Shown piece after piece: positions 35,184-43,200 of a stretch of 64,000 nucleotides of DNA (the first letter of the stretch is position 1; every line of letters starts with the position of its first letter). The position numbers and the translations under genes are program-made. Source of the stretch: Neptunicoccus cionae (GTDB lineage: Bacteria > Pseudomonadota > Alphaproteobacteria > Rhodobacterales > Rhodobacteraceae); assembly GCF_014643735.1 (NCBI RefSeq), contig NZ_BMKA01000010.1, positions 1 to 64,000 on the forward strand. Reading direction: 5' to 3'. The notes below the pieces were generated by a model. It was given only the letters and a program-made list of their open reading frames with translations. It was not told the DNA's origin and ran no database searches.

Positions 35184-35432
35184 TCAGGCCTGGTCGAACG
35201 CGGGCGGTTCACGCATGGCTTCACGCTGCGGAAGGTCGAGATCAACGCCACCCAGAGGCGCGACCCGCTCGCGGATGGCCGCGGCAAGATCGTGGGATGG
35301 CTTCGCTTCGCCGACAACATGGCGCAAGATCTCGCGCGCCTCCTCTTCCATCGAACGGCCGTGCTCAGCCGCACGGATGCGAAGGCGGCGCTTCACGTCA
35401 TCGTCAAGGTTCCGGATGGTAATGCTTGCCAT
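35184..35432 (-). CDS. FitA-like ribbon-helix-helix antitoxin
   Basis: An 82-residue antitoxin with an N-terminal ribbon-helix-helix (MASITIRNLDDDVKRRLRIRAAEHGRSMEEEAREIL in parts) and a C-terminal tail that would plug the PIN toxin. A strong CAGGAGGAG site precedes the ATG. The complex usually represses its own promoter; the inverted repeat at 35459 is the candidate operator. It is the first gene of the defence operon. Confidence 0.9.
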   Translation of the reverse strand: MASITIRNLDDDVKRRLRIRAAEHGRSMEEEAREILRHVVGEAKPSHDLAAAIRERVAPLGGVDLDLPQREAMREPPAFDQA

Positions 35433-35458
35433 GATCTCCTCCTGATAGGAGTGTAATC

Positions 35459-35475
35459 ATCGCAATCAATGCGAT
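35459..35475. promoter_or_regulatory. inverted repeat upstream of the antitoxin gene
   Basis: ATCGCA-ATCAA-TGCGAT is a perfect 6+6 bp inverted repeat 27 bp upstream of the fitA-like start. Toxin-antitoxin complexes of the FitAB type bind short inverted repeats at this position, so it is a candidate autoregulatory operator for the whole defence operon. Confidence 0.5.
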
Positions 35476-35634
35476 CAAGGCTAATCGCTGGAACGCATGG
35501 TTTCCTCAGGGTGGGCAAGCCGACGCTGTCAGCTCGCGATCTTGCTGATCACCGCAACTGTTATACGCATCATCAATGTTGCAATAGTATATTTTCGTAT
35601 GTATGCTGGGTGAAGATTGTCAAGGGTCCTTGCC

Positions 35635-36390
35635 ATGCGTTTCGAATTCAAAAACCTCGCTCTGGCGGCCTTTTTAGCTCTCGCCTTGTCCGGCCCAACA
35701 GTTCCCACGCAAGCCCGCGCCCAAACCTATCCGATCGACTGCGCCATCTTGCTGTGTTTGTCCGGTGGCTGGCCGGCTTCTGTGCCATGCGCACGCGCGC
35801 GGGCCGAGTTCATCCGGCGCATCACACCTTGGCCGGTGGAGCCGCCGCTTCAGATTTGGCGCTGCCCCATGGGTGCGTCTTACGATGGTCCTGCCAGGTC
35901 GCGCCCCACGGACCGGATCTTCGATGCCCTATATGGTGGTTCAGGAACCCCACCAAACTCTTCAACCCCGCTTTTTGATCAGGCAGCCGAGGCAGGCGGA
36001 ATGCTCGGGCTGAAAGGCTCCAACGCGGCTTGGGACAACCTCGTAAGGGCTGATTACGCCCTCCAGCTCGTAGAAGACCGCGCCGACATCGATATCAGCG
36101 GGCCGGAATTCAATTTCGTGCGCTCTATTCGCGTCTTTGACGTTCGTTATGCTCGCCAGCACGAATCCGGGCGAGATGGCGACTGCAACCGCAGTGCCGT
36201 CGTTGTCCTCGGCACCTACGGGATCCAGGGCGATTTTTCCTGGAGGGCGTCGTCACCCGCAGCGCTGCCTGCTGCGCATGCCGGTCTCGAGCGATGGGGC
36301 GAGCACTGTCCGAGCATTTATCACAGATCCGTCTTCGCGGAGTGGCGTGACTATAGCGGGAATTACGGCTTCGAGCAGGTCAATTACTGA
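35635..36390 (+). CDS. secreted protein of unknown function, conjugation-associated
   Basis: A 251-residue protein with a clear signal peptide (MRFEFKNLALAAFLALALSG, cleavage near ARAQ). The start at 35635 places this signal at the N-terminus; a frame start at 35617 adds six residues in front of it. The mature part is Cys- and Trp-containing (DCAILLCLSGGWP, PIWRCPMG-like) and ends with YGFEQVNY. It lies upstream of the VirB operon on the same strand. I do not recognise the family; proteins of this kind recur beside roseobacter VirB clusters, to my memory. Confidence 0.7.
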   Translation: MRFEFKNLALAAFLALALSGPTVPTQARAQTYPIDCAILLCLSGGWPASVPCARARAEFIRRITPWPVEPPLQIWRCPMGASYDGPARSRPTDRIFDALYGGSGTPPNSSTPLFDQAAEAGGMLGLKGSNAAWDNLVRADYALQLVEDRADIDISGPEFNFVRSIRVFDVRYARQHESGRDGDCNRSAVVVLGTYGIQGDFSWRASSPAALPAAHAGLERWGEHCPSIYHRSVFAEWRDYSGNYGFEQVNY

Positions 36391-36492
36391 CTGTTGAGGC
36401 GCCGCGACGTCGCACAGAGCCTTGTAAAGATTAAACCTGTAACGCAGGCACAAGCACACAATCGACGGCCATAAAGGCCATAGTCTTCCATG

Positions 36493-36717
36493 TCAGTCGT
36501 CGCGACAGGGCAGCTGCGTGAGAGACGCGAAGTCGATTTCAGCTTTATCGGCATCGCTAAGATCCGGGTAAATCCTTGAGACGCGCTGTGGGCCATGCAT
36601 GTCCCACCGGATTGCCAGAGCACCTGTGTTCCAGCGATATACCCAGCCGACAATGGTTTTTTCATCGGCTGCGATCAAATTGGCGATCGCGACGCCTTCA
36701 CCGTTATCATCGTTCAC
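36493..36717 (-). CDS. small protein of unknown function
   Basis: A 74-residue frame opening with a GTG and lacking a strong ribosome site. The sequence is acidic and soluble (NLIAADEKTIVGWVYRWNTGALAIRWD). Nothing in it points to a family. It is listed because its composition looks protein-like and no other gene claims the segment. Confidence 0.4.
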   Translation of the reverse strand: MNDDNGEGVAIANLIAADEKTIVGWVYRWNTGALAIRWDMHGPQRVSRIYPDLSDADKAEIDFASLTQLPCRDD

Positions 36718-36885
36718 TGTTTACTGACTTCCTGCACTGTGGCGCTTAATTTGCGGCATGGTGTCATAAGGCGCTCACTTGCGCCGCAGGCCGCACATGG
36801 TGGATGTTGGCTAACTGCTATTCCTTGAGGAAGCTGATCTCACGAGGGCACACCCCAAAGCGGTACTCCTCAAAATGCATTGTTC

Positions 36886-37143
36886 TCAAATTCTATGGTC
36901 GGGCTCCGTGGCGGCTTCGACGATCGCCAGAACCTCGAACGGGTCAAAGCCGATGGCACGCGCCAAAACGACCAGCTCGACAACGTCGACCCGGCGTTCG
37001 CCGCTTTCGAGGCGGGCGATAAGGGACTGGTGGCATCTGAGCCTGTCTGCCAGGTTTTTCTGACCAAGGCCCGCTTTGACACGGGCGTCGACCAATGCCT
37101 GACAGAGTGCCACTTGTCCCTTGCTTCTGATTGTTTTCGACAC
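36886..37143 (-). CDS. XRE-family helix-turn-helix regulator
   Basis: An 85-residue Cro/CI-type DNA-binding protein with the HTH in LADRLRCHQSLIARLESGERRVDVVELVVLARAIG (about residues 31 to 65). It starts with GTG. It lies on the strand opposite to the VirB operon and ahead of it, so it may control transfer genes. No ligand or protease-sensitive domain is present. Confidence 0.8.
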   Translation of the reverse strand: MSKTIRSKGQVALCQALVDARVKAGLGQKNLADRLRCHQSLIARLESGERRVDVVELVVLARAIGFDPFEVLAIVEAATEPDHRI

Positions 37144-37267
37144 GCGTCACATACCTTTTGTGACGTCGCTAGCGGATGAAATCCGTTATCTAAAAAGTAG
37201 ATATTTGAGGGTGTTATCGGCGTCTGGTTTCCACGGGGTGCAAGTCTGGTGCATGCCCAGTGGCCCA

Positions 37268-37561
37268 TCAATCCCCCACCAGCTCCAGAAACCGACCATA
37301 GTCCTGACTGACCTCACGGGCTTCCTCAAAAGCACGCGCACGCTCCTGCTCGAGGCAGCGGAAGTAGCTCTGGATATCCTGAATGTAATCTTCGAAGTCG
37401 CCGCGGATGATATCCGCATAGTCCCGCGCGGCCTGCGAATCGCTTGGCAGGAAAGGACGGGATGGCGCAAAGCAGGATTCCGCGAAAACCAGCTCGGGAA
37501 CGCAGATTAGAAGGACCATAGCTTGCAATGGGAGCAGGCATGTCAACCTTGGGTTTCTCAA
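37268..37561 (-). CDS. small secreted protein of unknown function
   Basis: A 97-residue protein beginning at a TTG that follows AAGGAGATAACAGG, which gives a good signal peptide (MRNPRLTCLLPLQAMVLLIC, cleavage near VFAES). An earlier GTG at 37588 would add nine residues. The mature part is helical and acidic (DYADIIRGDFEDYIQDIQSYFRCLEQERARAFEEA). It is oriented against the VirB operon. The function is unknown. Confidence 0.65.
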   Translation of the reverse strand: MRNPRLTCLLPLQAMVLLICVPELVFAESCFAPSRPFLPSDSQAARDYADIIRGDFEDYIQDIQSYFRCLEQERARAFEEAREVSQDYGRFLELVGD

Positions 37562-37717
37562 ACCTGTTATCTCCTTGATCGCAGACACTGGCCGTGACTA
37601 GTGTTTGCGTGACCAAACTACAGCTAAAGCACGATATTACATCTTGCGGTTGATAGTATACTATCGTAACTCTGGGCTTCAAGTAGGAATGCCCGGGGTT
37701 GCGCCATTGGAGAAAGC

Positions 37718-38098
37718 GTGAGCCGGGCCATGAACTGGGACATCGAAGCACCAAATGTGGTTACGGAAGCCAGGTTCCGCGAGCTCGTGGAAAGCGGCTA
37801 TAGCGCAGAAATCCTGTGCCAGGAGTCGGCACATAAGAAAGGCCCCAGCTATTACGGGGTCTGGATCATGCGCGTTGTCTCTGATGACGGCGTGGAAAAG
37901 CTCCTCGTCACCGCCCGCACGCGGACGACCTACAACGATATCAAGATCCGCGAGTTCAAGACGATCTCCGGCGTGGTGTCTTTCTTCATTGGCCTTGGCT
38001 TTGCGCATGTCGACCTGCCGCTTGAGGCGGGTACAAGCCGCACGCATAAACTCGCCCCGCCAGACAAAGCCCCATCAGACTTGGGCACTGGCAACTAA
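37718..38098 (+). CDS. conserved protein of unknown function ahead of virB1
   Basis: A 126-residue soluble protein. The GTG at 37718 sits five bases after GGAG and is preferred to the ATG at 37730. The sequence (NWDIEAPNVVTEARFRELVESGY, YYGVWIMRVVSDDGVEKLLVTARTR) has no domain I know. Its 3' end overlaps the virB1-like gene in another frame, so it is probably the first gene of the VirB operon. Confidence 0.65.
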   Translation: MSRAMNWDIEAPNVVTEARFRELVESGYSAEILCQESAHKKGPSYYGVWIMRVVSDDGVEKLLVTARTRTTYNDIKIREFKTISGVVSFFIGLGFAHVDLPLEAGTSRTHKLAPPDKAPSDLGTGN

Positions 38099-38762
38099 CC
38101 TCGTCTGTCTCTGTCTGGTCGCAGCACCTGCCTCAGCGCAAATGGTCCTGATCATGGAGAGCGACGGCTCTCTGACCCCGTCGCGGTCTCAGAGCGGTTT
38201 TGCTCGAAACTACAATGACGGCGTTGGTCTGGGATCGGCGTCCGATGGTTTGGCCATTCTTGGTGAGACTGAAGCAGCTTCCGAACTTGACTCGCTGACG
38301 TTTGCGGCACTCGCCCAGCCAGTACCCCTGCCCCGCGCAGACGTTCTCTTGGGCATCGAGGCAACAGCCCTGCGCTATGTCGGCCATCCCGGCCTGCGCC
38401 GCGCGGGACTGTCCGTCACGGATTGGCTGGCTCTCTACCGGGCCAATATCGAGGTGGAAAGCGCCTACAGGCAGAATGCCGTCTCGAGCGCGGGCGCCAT
38501 TGGTCTGGGCCAATTGATGCCTGCTACTGCCCGAGATCTCGGTGTGGATCCTCATGACGCGCTGCAGAACCTCGACGGCTCCGCCCGCTACCTGACAATG
38601 ATGCTGGAAAGCTTCGGCGATCCACATCTGGCGCTGGCAGCCTACAACGCCGGGCCGGACGCCGTACGCCAGTACGGTGGCATTCCCCCTTACAGAGAAA
38701 CCCAGAACCACGTAGCCCGCGTCATGGCTGTCGTGGCCCGATTGGAAGGATCAAATTCATGA
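38007..38762 (+). CDS. virB1: VirB1-like lytic transglycosylase
   Basis: A periplasmic muramidase that opens peptidoglycan for the conjugation channel. The SLT fold is visible: the catalytic Glu in IEVESAYRQNAVSSAGAIGLGQLMPATARDLG, then AAYNAGP and IPPYRETQNHV. The signal core LVCLCLVAAPASAQ lies about 30 residues in. The start is uncertain: the ATG at 38007 overlaps the preceding gene by 92 bp and gives a long basic leader; nothing else but a CTG at 38088 lies closer in frame. It overlaps virB2 by 4 bp. Confidence 0.82.
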   Translation: MSTCRLRRVQAARINSPRQTKPHQTWALATNLVCLCLVAAPASAQMVLIMESDGSLTPSRSQSGFARNYNDGVGLGSASDGLAILGETEAASELDSLTFAALAQPVPLPRADVLLGIEATALRYVGHPGLRRAGLSVTDWLALYRANIEVESAYRQNAVSSAGAIGLGQLMPATARDLGVDPHDALQNLDGSARYLTMMLESFGDPHLALAAYNAGPDAVRQYGGIPPYRETQNHVARVMAVVARLEGSNS

Positions 38763-39154
38763 TGTCCCAACCTTTTTGGAAATCATTCCTCAAAACACTT
38801 ATCGGCAATGTCACGAGAGCGCGCAGCGCGGCAGTGCATTGGCGATACCGCTTTTTCCAAACAAGTTGGTTTTCAATCCTCTTTGTCGCCTCGCTGGCGC
38901 TATTCCTGCTGATTGCCGAGCCCGCCCTCGCCCAGAGCATTGATCTCTCCCCGATCCAGAGCCTGTTACAGGGCATCGTCGATGCGCTGACCGGCCCACT
39001 TGGCGTTGTCATCGCGACGCTCGCCGTTCTCGGGGTCTTTCTCAGCTGGTTCTTCAACATCATCGATCTGCGCCAGGCGCTTTGGGTGCTTGTCGGGATC
39101 GCCGGTGTCGCCGCCGCCCCCACCATCGTTGCTGCGGTCTTTGCCGGTGGCTGA
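38759..39154 (+). CDS. virB2: VirB2-like conjugative pilin (TrbC/VirB2)
   Basis: A 131-residue pilin precursor with a long basic leader, a signal segment ending AEPALAQS and two further hydrophobic helices (GPLGVVIATLAVLGVFLSWFF; ALWVLVGIAGVAAAPTIVAAVF). The leader is longer than usual for VirB2. The position between a VirB1 and a VirB3 gene, with overlaps on both sides, confirms the identity. Confidence 0.88.
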   Translation: MMSQPFWKSFLKTLIGNVTRARSAAVHWRYRFFQTSWFSILFVASLALFLLIAEPALAQSIDLSPIQSLLQGIVDALTGPLGVVIATLAVLGVFLSWFFNIIDLRQALWVLVGIAGVAAAPTIVAAVFAGG

Positions 39155-39425
39155 GCGCGCACCTCTCTTTCTCGGCCTCGTGCGCCCGCCCAAGCTTCTG
39201 GGCCTGCCCATCATGTATGCGATGGTCTGGCTCTTTGGCTCGGTGCTCTTGTTCGTCTGGGTCCAGCACATCGCGGTGCTGGGTTTCGCCGCCCTGCTCT
39301 ATCCGGTGCTGTGGAAGGCCGCGGATTGGGACCCGCGTTTCATCGACGTGATGATGACGGCCCTGCAGGAGACACCGCCCACGCGCAACAGGTCCATCCA
39401 TGGCGGGGACAGCTATGCGCCCTGA
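39147..39425 (+). CDS. virB3: VirB3-like inner-membrane protein
   Basis: A 92-residue membrane protein. The GTG at 39147 overlaps the end of virB2 and gives the family opening ERAPLFLGLVRPPKLLGLPIMYAMVWLFG, with a hydrophobic hairpin and a short cytoplasmic tail. VirB3 assembles with VirB4. Other upstream ATG codons in this frame lie inside virB2 and give a non-protein-like leader. Confidence 0.88.
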   Translation: MAERAPLFLGLVRPPKLLGLPIMYAMVWLFGSVLLFVWVQHIAVLGFAALLYPVLWKAADWDPRFIDVMMTALQETPPTRNRSIHGGDSYAP

Positions 39426-41790
39426 TGAAGCTCGGGACGCTGCGCTCGATCCCCGAACAATGACGCCAGACTGGTATGCGCGCGAGACCCGCCTCGCGCA
39501 TATGCTGCCCTATGTGAGCCTCGTTGACGACCAGACCGTGCGGACCCGGGTGAACGAACTCTTCCGCTGCATCCGGCTCGAGGGGATCAACAGCTACACG
39601 ACCGAGGATGCCTATCTCGACAAGGTGACGGCGCTCTTTGCCCGCATCGTCGCGCAGCTCGGGCCGGAATTCAGCTATTACGTCCACAAGGTCTCCAAGG
39701 CCATCAGACCGGATCTGGACCCGATCCGTGAGGACAGCTTCGCAGGTGAGGTTGACCGGCGCTGGCGCGCGAAACTCGAGACCAGCGGGCTCCGCGACAA
39801 AACACTGACGCTCACCGTCATTCACCGCCCGCCCCCGAAAAGCCTCCTGCCGTTTCTGAGCCGCAGCGCCCCGGACCGCCTTAGAGAGGAGACCCGCAAA
39901 CGCCTGCAGCGACTGGGCGAGGCCGTGAACGTCTTCCTCTCGGGCCTCACCGAGCTCAAGCCGCGGCTTCTCTCCGCCGCATCTGGGGAGTTGGTGGGAT
40001 TTTTGGGCGCGCTCAATACGGGCACCGAGCTGCCGCTCTACCCGGCAAACACCTACGGCTTTCTGTCCTTCAACGTGGCCAATACCCGCGTGACGTTTCA
40101 TGGCGATCATTTCGAGCTCTCTGAAGGCGTCGTGGGGCATCGCTACGGCAAGAGTTTCACCATCGGGGAATACTCGGAAGGCACCTCCTGCACCATGTTC
40201 GACATGCTGAACCTGCCGGTCGACATGATCGTCACGCAGTCCTTCACGCCGATCAATTCGAACCTCATGGCGGGCCGCATCAAGCGGCAAAAGCGCCAGA
40301 TGCAGGCGAGCCAGGATGCGGCCCTCTCGCTCCTGGAAGCGCTCGACATCGCCGCCGATGATCTCGAGGCCAAGCGCCAGAGCTTTGGCGAGCACCACAT
40401 GGTCGTGACGCTCTTCTGCGACACGCTCGAAGAGCTGCAAACCCTCAGCGCCGAGATCGTGAATGCCGCCGCGACCGAAGGCGTGAAGATGATTGGCGAG
40501 CGGGTCGCGGCCAAGGCGCATTACCTCAGCCAGCATCCCGGCAACCAGTCCAAGCGGGTGCGTGCCAGCGCCGTCACCAATCGCAACTTCGCGGATTTCG
40601 CGGCCTTTCACCGGACACAGCTCGGCAAACCCGCCGAGAAAACCCCATGGGGCCGGGTCGTCACTTATTTGCCCACGCCGGAGCAGAGCGCCTACCGGTT
40701 TTCTTATCACGAGCAGGGATCGCCCGACAAAGAACCGACCAGCGGTCATACGCTGATCATGGGACGGCCCGGGTCGGGCAAATCGGTGCTTTCGGCCTTC
40801 CTGATGACCCAGGTCCGTCGCGCAGGGGCGCGGATCTTCGTCTTCGATTACCGTCTTGGCATGGAGATGGCGGTCCGCGCGAATGGCGGGCGCTACGCGT
40901 CCCTGAACGCCGGTCAGCCCACGGGCCTCAACCCGCTCTGGACAGAGACCGATGCCCGCGGCACCGCCTGGCTCTCGGACTGGCTTGCCACCCTGCTCTA
41001 CCGCGCTGACAAGCCCCTGACGCCCGCACAGACCAACCGCATCCAGGAAGTCGTGCGCCAGAATGCCCAGGCCTCCAATCCGGCCCTGCGGAACTGGCGG
41101 GATTTCGCGTCGCTTTTTGTGTCCACCGATGATGGCGGCGATCTGCACCAGCGCCTGCTCGAGTGGTCTGAAGACGGCCGCTATGGTTGGATCTTCGGGC
41201 AGAGCCTCGAGGACACGTTCTCGCTCAAAGGCGATGTGGTGGGCTTCGATCTGACCGGCATTCTCGACAGCGAGGCCGACAAGGAACGGATGGCGGTTCT
41301 CTCCTATCTTTTCCGCCGGGTCGAGCGCGAGATCGAGGACCGCCGCCCCACCATCATCGTGATCGACGAGGCCTGGAAGGCGCTCGACAACGCATATTTC
41401 GCCGAGCGGCTATCGAACTGGCTGGTGACCGCGCGCAAGCAGAACACCGTCGCGGTGATGATGACGCAATACGCAAGCCAGCTTGAGCGCACCCGGACCG
41501 GCAAGACCATCGTCGAAGCCGTTCCGACGCAGATCCTGCTGCCCAATATCCGCGCGCAGCCTGCGGATTACGCCATGCTGAACCTCACGGAGAAGGAACT
41601 CGACGTCCTTCTCAACACGGGCAGCAACAGCCGCTTGGCGCTGATCCGCGACGATCAGGGCTCAATCGTCGTCGATGCCGATCTGAGCGCCCTTGGACTC
41701 AATCTCACCATTCTTGGCGGCATGGAGAAAGGCGAAGCGCTTGTTGGGGCCGACTACCGCGACCGCCCAGACTTCTGGAGGCTTTCATGA
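39415..41790 (+). CDS. virB4: VirB4-like conjugation ATPase
   Basis: A 791-residue AAA+ ATPase that powers pilus assembly and substrate transfer at the inner membrane. Walker A is GRPGSGKS near residue 450, Walker B lies in TIIVIDEAWKAL, and the CagE/TrbE/VirB4 N-terminal region fills the first 400 residues. The start at 39415 overlaps virB3; an ATG at 39400 lacks support. Its stop overlaps the lipoprotein gene by 4 bp. Confidence 0.95.
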   Translation: MRPDEARDAALDPRTMTPDWYARETRLAHMLPYVSLVDDQTVRTRVNELFRCIRLEGINSYTTEDAYLDKVTALFARIVAQLGPEFSYYVHKVSKAIRPDLDPIREDSFAGEVDRRWRAKLETSGLRDKTLTLTVIHRPPPKSLLPFLSRSAPDRLREETRKRLQRLGEAVNVFLSGLTELKPRLLSAASGELVGFLGALNTGTELPLYPANTYGFLSFNVANTRVTFHGDHFELSEGVVGHRYGKSFTIGEYSEGTSCTMFDMLNLPVDMIVTQSFTPINSNLMAGRIKRQKRQMQASQDAALSLLEALDIAADDLEAKRQSFGEHHMVVTLFCDTLEELQTLSAEIVNAAATEGVKMIGERVAAKAHYLSQHPGNQSKRVRASAVTNRNFADFAAFHRTQLGKPAEKTPWGRVVTYLPTPEQSAYRFSYHEQGSPDKEPTSGHTLIMGRPGSGKSVLSAFLMTQVRRAGARIFVFDYRLGMEMAVRANGGRYASLNAGQPTGLNPLWTETDARGTAWLSDWLATLLYRADKPLTPAQTNRIQEVVRQNAQASNPALRNWRDFASLFVSTDDGGDLHQRLLEWSEDGRYGWIFGQSLEDTFSLKGDVVGFDLTGILDSEADKERMAVLSYLFRRVEREIEDRRPTIIVIDEAWKALDNAYFAERLSNWLVTARKQNTVAVMMTQYASQLERTRTGKTIVEAVPTQILLPNIRAQPADYAMLNLTEKELDVLLNTGSNSRLALIRDDQGSIVVDADLSALGLNLTILGGMEKGEALVGADYRDRPDFWRLS

Positions 41791-42056
41791 TTCGTATATG
41801 GCGTATCGAGATTTCACCAATAAATCCTGCATCGTTTTTCGCGTTCGAGCGAAGCGAGAGGCAGCGAACAAACGATTCAAGACAATCTCGAAACGCCAAA
41901 TTGTTGGCTTTGGCTGCGCTCGGCGCGCTGGCCTCCTGCACCCAGTATCGGGAGCCGCAGGCCAATTGCTTTTCCTTTCTCGCCTCGACGGCAGCGACAG
42001 CCCAGGATTGCCACTTCGCACCGCTCGGCGCGCCGGAGGGCGACGTTGAAGTCTAG
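41787..42056 (+). CDS. VirB7-like lipoprotein gene carrying an in-frame palindromic insertion
   Basis: An 89-residue frame overlapping virB4 by 4 bp. From residue 38 it reads as a small lipoprotein: KLLALAALGALASCTQYREPQANCFSF, with the lipobox ending LASC. Ahead of this, after MIRI, lie about 35 hydrophilic residues encoded by a 100-bp hairpin element (41799-41898). Without them the product would start MIR-LLALAAL, a normal lipoprotein signal. As it stands the signal is far from the start, so export may be impaired unless a later TTG is used. The role as VirB7 is inferred from size and position. Confidence 0.65.
   Translation: MIRIWRIEISPINPASFFAFERSERQRTNDSRQSRNAKLLALAALGALASCTQYREPQANCFSFLASTAATAQDCHFAPLGAPEGDVEV
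41799..41898. repeat. 100-bp palindromic element inserted within a gene
   Basis: TGGCGTATCGAGATT at 41799-41813 is matched by AATCTCGAAACGCCA at 41884-41898 (14 of 15 complementary). Inside these, CATCGTTTTTCGC pairs with GCGAACAAACGAT, so nearly the whole unit folds into one long imperfect hairpin. It sits in frame in the lipoprotein gene and contains no stop in that frame. The layout recalls MITEs or Rickettsia palindromic elements. No second copy was seen in the window. Confidence 0.7.
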
Positions 42057-43200
42057 CCTGCCTCATATCCTCGCGTTTTGCCTGCTGCCCGGTCTCGCCT
42101 TGTCTCAAGGCGTGCCGACCAATGACAGTGGGCTGACCGCGCGTGACATCGTCGAGACTGGCGATCGCGAGGCTGACTTGGCCGTTCAGGCGGACAAGCT
42201 TGCCGTGCGCGAACTCATTGCCGAGATCGAACGGGAGCAGCTGGAAACCCTCCGACGCATCCTCGATGCGCAGACCAGCTTCGGCGGTCAGGGACTGCCC
42301 GCCATGGTCTCGGGGCTGGAAAACGGCAGCGGCGATCCCGACCGCGCCGTAGAAGCCGTTTATGGCACGGGCGAGATCGATCCCAATCCCGGCGGTGCGC
42401 AGATGTTCGGGGATGCGTCTGAGACCATCGAGCAACTCATCATCCGCGTGGCTCAGGAGACCAGCGGCTTTGCGGGTGTTGGCCGCGCAGGGCTCTCGCC
42501 CGTCCAGTGGCGCGCGTTGCTGCAAGCGCTGATCTGGCAGGAAAGCCGGTTTACGATTGGGGCACGGTCTCCCGTCGGCGCCTATGGTCTCACCCAGATC
42601 ATGCCGGGCACCGCCAGCGATCTCGGCATCAACCCGGAATACTATGACAGCCCCTATCTGCAGGTGCATGGCGGCGCGCGCTATCTCGCGACTCAGCTCA
42701 ACACATTCGATGGCAACATCATCAACGCCCTCGCGGCCTATAACGCCGGACCCGGCCGGGTTTTCGAGTATGGCGGCGTGCCACCCTTCCGCGAGACCCA
42801 GCACTACGTGTCGGTCATCCCTGAACGCTACAATCTCTATTTGACCCGTATCGGCGGGATCGATGCGCTTGGCACGATCGACCCCGCGCTTCTGGCCAAT
42901 GCCAACCTCTCAATCACCGGGCACGGCGCGGCCTTCTATGGCAACAACTCGCCCGCCGCGATCAGGCAAGCCGCCCTGCGTATTGCGGATATCGTCGAAC
43001 GGATTTCCGAAACGGAAGACGTGCAGGAAAGCATCGCACTCAACACCTATGCCCGCGCCGAACTCGGGCGCCTCGTCGCTGCCCGCATCCGGCTTCAGGC
43101 CGCCCGCACCCGCGTGCTCTCCGCCGGAGAGCTGGCCCAGGCCAGCGCCCGCATGGCCGAAGGCGCGTTCATGGATTTTACGATCAGGGAGATTGAATGA
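42046..43200 (+). CDS. second lytic transglycosylase with a VirB5-like C-terminal tail
   Basis: A 384-residue secreted protein (signal MKSSLPHILAFCLLPGLALS). The SLT domain has the catalytic Glu166 in IWQESRF, followed by GAYGLTQIMPGTASDLG and AAYNAGPGRVFEYGGVPPFRETQHY. After residue 300 it continues as a helical tail ending in SIALNTYARAELGRLV and EGAFMDFTIREIE, which closely resembles the end of the VirB5-like protein encoded next (SIDLNTRVTAELAIALV and QRFMDFTLPELRAE). This suggests a shared docking tail. It is the second muramidase in the operon. Confidence 0.83.
   Translation: MKSSLPHILAFCLLPGLALSQGVPTNDSGLTARDIVETGDREADLAVQADKLAVRELIAEIEREQLETLRRILDAQTSFGGQGLPAMVSGLENGSGDPDRAVEAVYGTGEIDPNPGGAQMFGDASETIEQLIIRVAQETSGFAGVGRAGLSPVQWRALLQALIWQESRFTIGARSPVGAYGLTQIMPGTASDLGINPEYYDSPYLQVHGGARYLATQLNTFDGNIINALAAYNAGPGRVFEYGGVPPFRETQHYVSVIPERYNLYLTRIGGIDALGTIDPALLANANLSITGHGAAFYGNNSPAAIRQAALRIADIVERISETEDVQESIALNTYARAELGRLVAARIRLQAARTRVLSAGELAQASARMAEGAFMDFTIREIE

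Noticed and set aside
39340-41148. A 602-codon minus-strand frame opposite virB4
   Set aside because: The plus strand encodes a complete VirB4 ATPase; the antisense frame has no ribosome site or family signature.
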